From Streptomyces actuosus (lineage in GTDB: Bacteria > Actinomycetota > Actinomycetes > Streptomycetales > Streptomycetaceae), in NCBI RefSeq assembly GCF_016921115.1, contig NZ_JAFFZS010000001.1, positions 496,001 to 560,000 on the forward strand: DNA of 64,000 nucleotides, in the 5' to 3' direction. A program made the position numbers and the translations under genes. Positions 62,859-64,000 of this stretch are shown piece after piece; the first letter of the stretch is position 1; each line of letters opens with the position of its first letter. The notes beneath the pieces were generated by a model that saw only the letters and a program-made list of their open reading frames with translations, ran no database searches and was not told where the DNA came from.

Positions 62859-63749
62859 ATGACGTACCACCTTCCCGCGGGCACGGCGGCCGCGGGCCCC
62901 TGCACCGTCGACATCACGCCCGAGAGCGCCGGCTGGGGCCACGCCCGCCTGCGGGTCCTCGACCTGCCGCCGGGCGGCAGGTACGCCTTCGACACCGGCG
63001 ACAGCGAATGGATCGTGCTCCCGCTCGCCGGTGGCTGCACGGTCGCCGTCACCGACGACTTCGGCGAGAACTCGTTCGAGCTGGCCGGCCGCCGGGACGT
63101 CTTCAGCGGCGTGAGCGACTTCGCCTACGCACCGCGCGACGCCCGTACCGCCCTCACCTCGGCGGACGGAGGACGCTTCGCGCTGACGGGCGCCCGCTGC
63201 TCCCGCCGGCTGCCCACCCGGTACGGCCCCGCCTCCGAGGTGCCGGTGGAACTGCGCGGGACGGGCAGCTGCTCGCGCCAGGTGAACAACTTCGGTGCGG
63301 CCGAGGTGTTCGGGTGCGACAAGCTCATCGCGGTCGAGGTGATCACACCCGGCGGGAACTGGTCGTCGTTCCCGCCGCACAAGCACGACGAGCACCGGCC
63401 GGGCGAGGAGTCGGAGCTGGAGGAGATCTACTACTTCGAGTTCGCCGCCCACGGCTCCACACCCGGCCTCGGCTACCAGCGGGTCTCCCCCTCCGGCCGG
63501 GGCCGGGGGACGGACGTGCTGGCCGAGGTCCGCGACGGGGACGTCGTCCTGATCCCGGACGGCTGGCACGGCCCGTCCATGGCCGTGCCCGGCCACCACA
63601 TGTACTACCTCAACGTCATGGCCGGCCCCGAAACCGAGCGGGCCTGGCTGATCCGCGACCACCCCGACCACGCCTGGGTGCGCGACACCTGGCCCGGCCG
63701 GCCGGTCGATCCGCGGCTGCCCCTGTACACCGCCCCGGCCGGCCCCTGA
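62859..63749 (+). CDS. iolB: 5-deoxy-glucuronate isomerase
   Basis: The 296-residue double-cupin protein is IolB. It has NWSSFPPHKHDEHRPGEES with the metal-binding HxH and Glu, followed by ELEEIYYFEFAAHGSTPGLG, GDVVLIPDGWHGPSMAVPGH and HHMYYLNVMAGPETERAWLI. It converts 5-deoxy-D-glucuronate to 2-deoxy-5-keto-D-gluconate in inositol breakdown. ATG at 62859 has CCGGAGG upstream. Its product is the substrate of IolC, which is deleted in this cluster. Confidence 0.95.
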   Translation: MTYHLPAGTAAAGPCTVDITPESAGWGHARLRVLDLPPGGRYAFDTGDSEWIVLPLAGGCTVAVTDDFGENSFELAGRRDVFSGVSDFAYAPRDARTALTSADGGRFALTGARCSRRLPTRYGPASEVPVELRGTGSCSRQVNNFGAAEVFGCDKLIAVEVITPGGNWSSFPPHKHDEHRPGEESELEEIYYFEFAAHGSTPGLGYQRVSPSGRGRGTDVLAEVRDGDVVLIPDGWHGPSMAVPGHHMYYLNVMAGPETERAWLIRDHPDHAWVRDTWPGRPVDPRLPLYTAPAGP

Positions 63750-63816
63750 CGAGGCCGCGCCGTCCGCCCTGCCGCGCGATGCCCCTCGGGCACCGCACAC
63801 GCCCGGCGCCCACCAC

Positions 63817-64000
63817 GTGCCGGTGTTCGCGTTCGTGGCCCTCGATGTGCTGTCCGCACTGCTGGCCTCGGTCCTGCTGCTCGCCCTCTTCGACCGCCGG
63901 CTCGTCCCCGCCCTGCTCCCCGCCGCCTGGGTGGTCTGCCTTTCAGTGCAAACGGGTCTGTGCACAGCCCTGCCTGCGGTCCGGGATGGACGAGTCCACC
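63817..64000 (+). CDS. Possible membrane protein, truncated by window edge
   Basis: After iolB a frame with GTG at 63817 (or 63823) encodes two hydrophobic segments (FAFVALDVLSALLASVLLLA and LVPALLPAAWVVCLSVQ) and runs off the end. It looks like a membrane protein start or an MFS-type fragment. No ribosome site is evident, so it may be a remnant. Not identified. Confidence 0.3.
   Translation, partial: MPVFAFVALDVLSALLASVLLLALFDRRLVPALLPAAWVVCLSVQTGLCTALPAVRDGRVH

Overview
The window is high-GC DNA with the gene style of a Streptomyces or close actinomycete chromosome. GTG starts, four-base ATGA/GTGA overlaps and very high third-position GC are common. Typical families are present: SpoIIE/GAF/HATPase phosphatases, GlxA-type AraC regulators, monomeric NADP isocitrate dehydrogenase, MT0933-type antitoxins, an ESX/EspC-like protein and UBP-type zinc fingers. 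I see no CRISPR array, rRNA, phage or replication origin. One tRNA (Pro, GGG) is present.

Layout. 1-640: leftward end of a type VII secretion-like gene pair. 1.1-2.5 kb: decayed genes (catalase, F420-type LLM oxidoreductase) around a small basic protein gene. 2.9-8.35 kb: a tightly coupled operon with a GlxA-type regulator, a ThDP enzyme, an SRPBCC protein, a KASIII-like enzyme with an altered active site, and a HisC-like PLP aminotransferase. It looks like a compact, undescribed natural-product or signal pathway. 9.6-17.5 kb: a complete aerobic (form I) CO dehydrogenase operon, coxM-S-L-F(XdhC-YHS)-D-E, divergent from a LysR regulator. 17.7-25.7 kb: an HIBCH-type hydrolase, a membrane glutaredoxin, a multidomain phosphatase, and 3-hydroxybutyrate dehydrogenase with an MHS transporter beside a broken CoA-transferase gene. 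25.8-35.2 kb: membrane proteins, a pentapeptide protein, an SDR, a crotonase, an unusual three-gene HTH/sigma-region-4 cassette, an antitoxin-like protein and MscS. 35.4-38.9 kb: icd, a DUF5713 protein and an N-formylglutamate amidohydrolase-like protein.

39.0-47.5 kb is a protease-centred island: an ECF sigma factor and its partner, a subtilisin-like peptidase, a TPR-CHAT caspase-like protease, an AAA/LuxR regulator and a metzincin. The peptidase and the AAA/LuxR regulator share an upstream dyad, which suggests one circuit. 47.8-51.9 kb is an accessory zone: a frameshifted acetyltransferase, scraps of IS5, IS3 and possibly IS701 transposases, two secreted proteins, an esterase and the tRNA.

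52.3-63.8 kb is an inositol-type catabolic region. It has two Gfo/Idh/MocA dehydrogenases, a TIM-barrel isomerase/dehydratase, a three-gene ABC importer with divergent promoters, a deleted iolC remnant, a Cgl0159-type aldolase and iolB. An identical 12-base operator-like sequence lies before iolG and in the ABC/iolC divergent region. A poly-gamma-glutamate hydrolase-like gene and a GNAT gene interrupt the cluster. Gene decay recurs through the whole window, as expected of the variable part of a Streptomyces chromosome.
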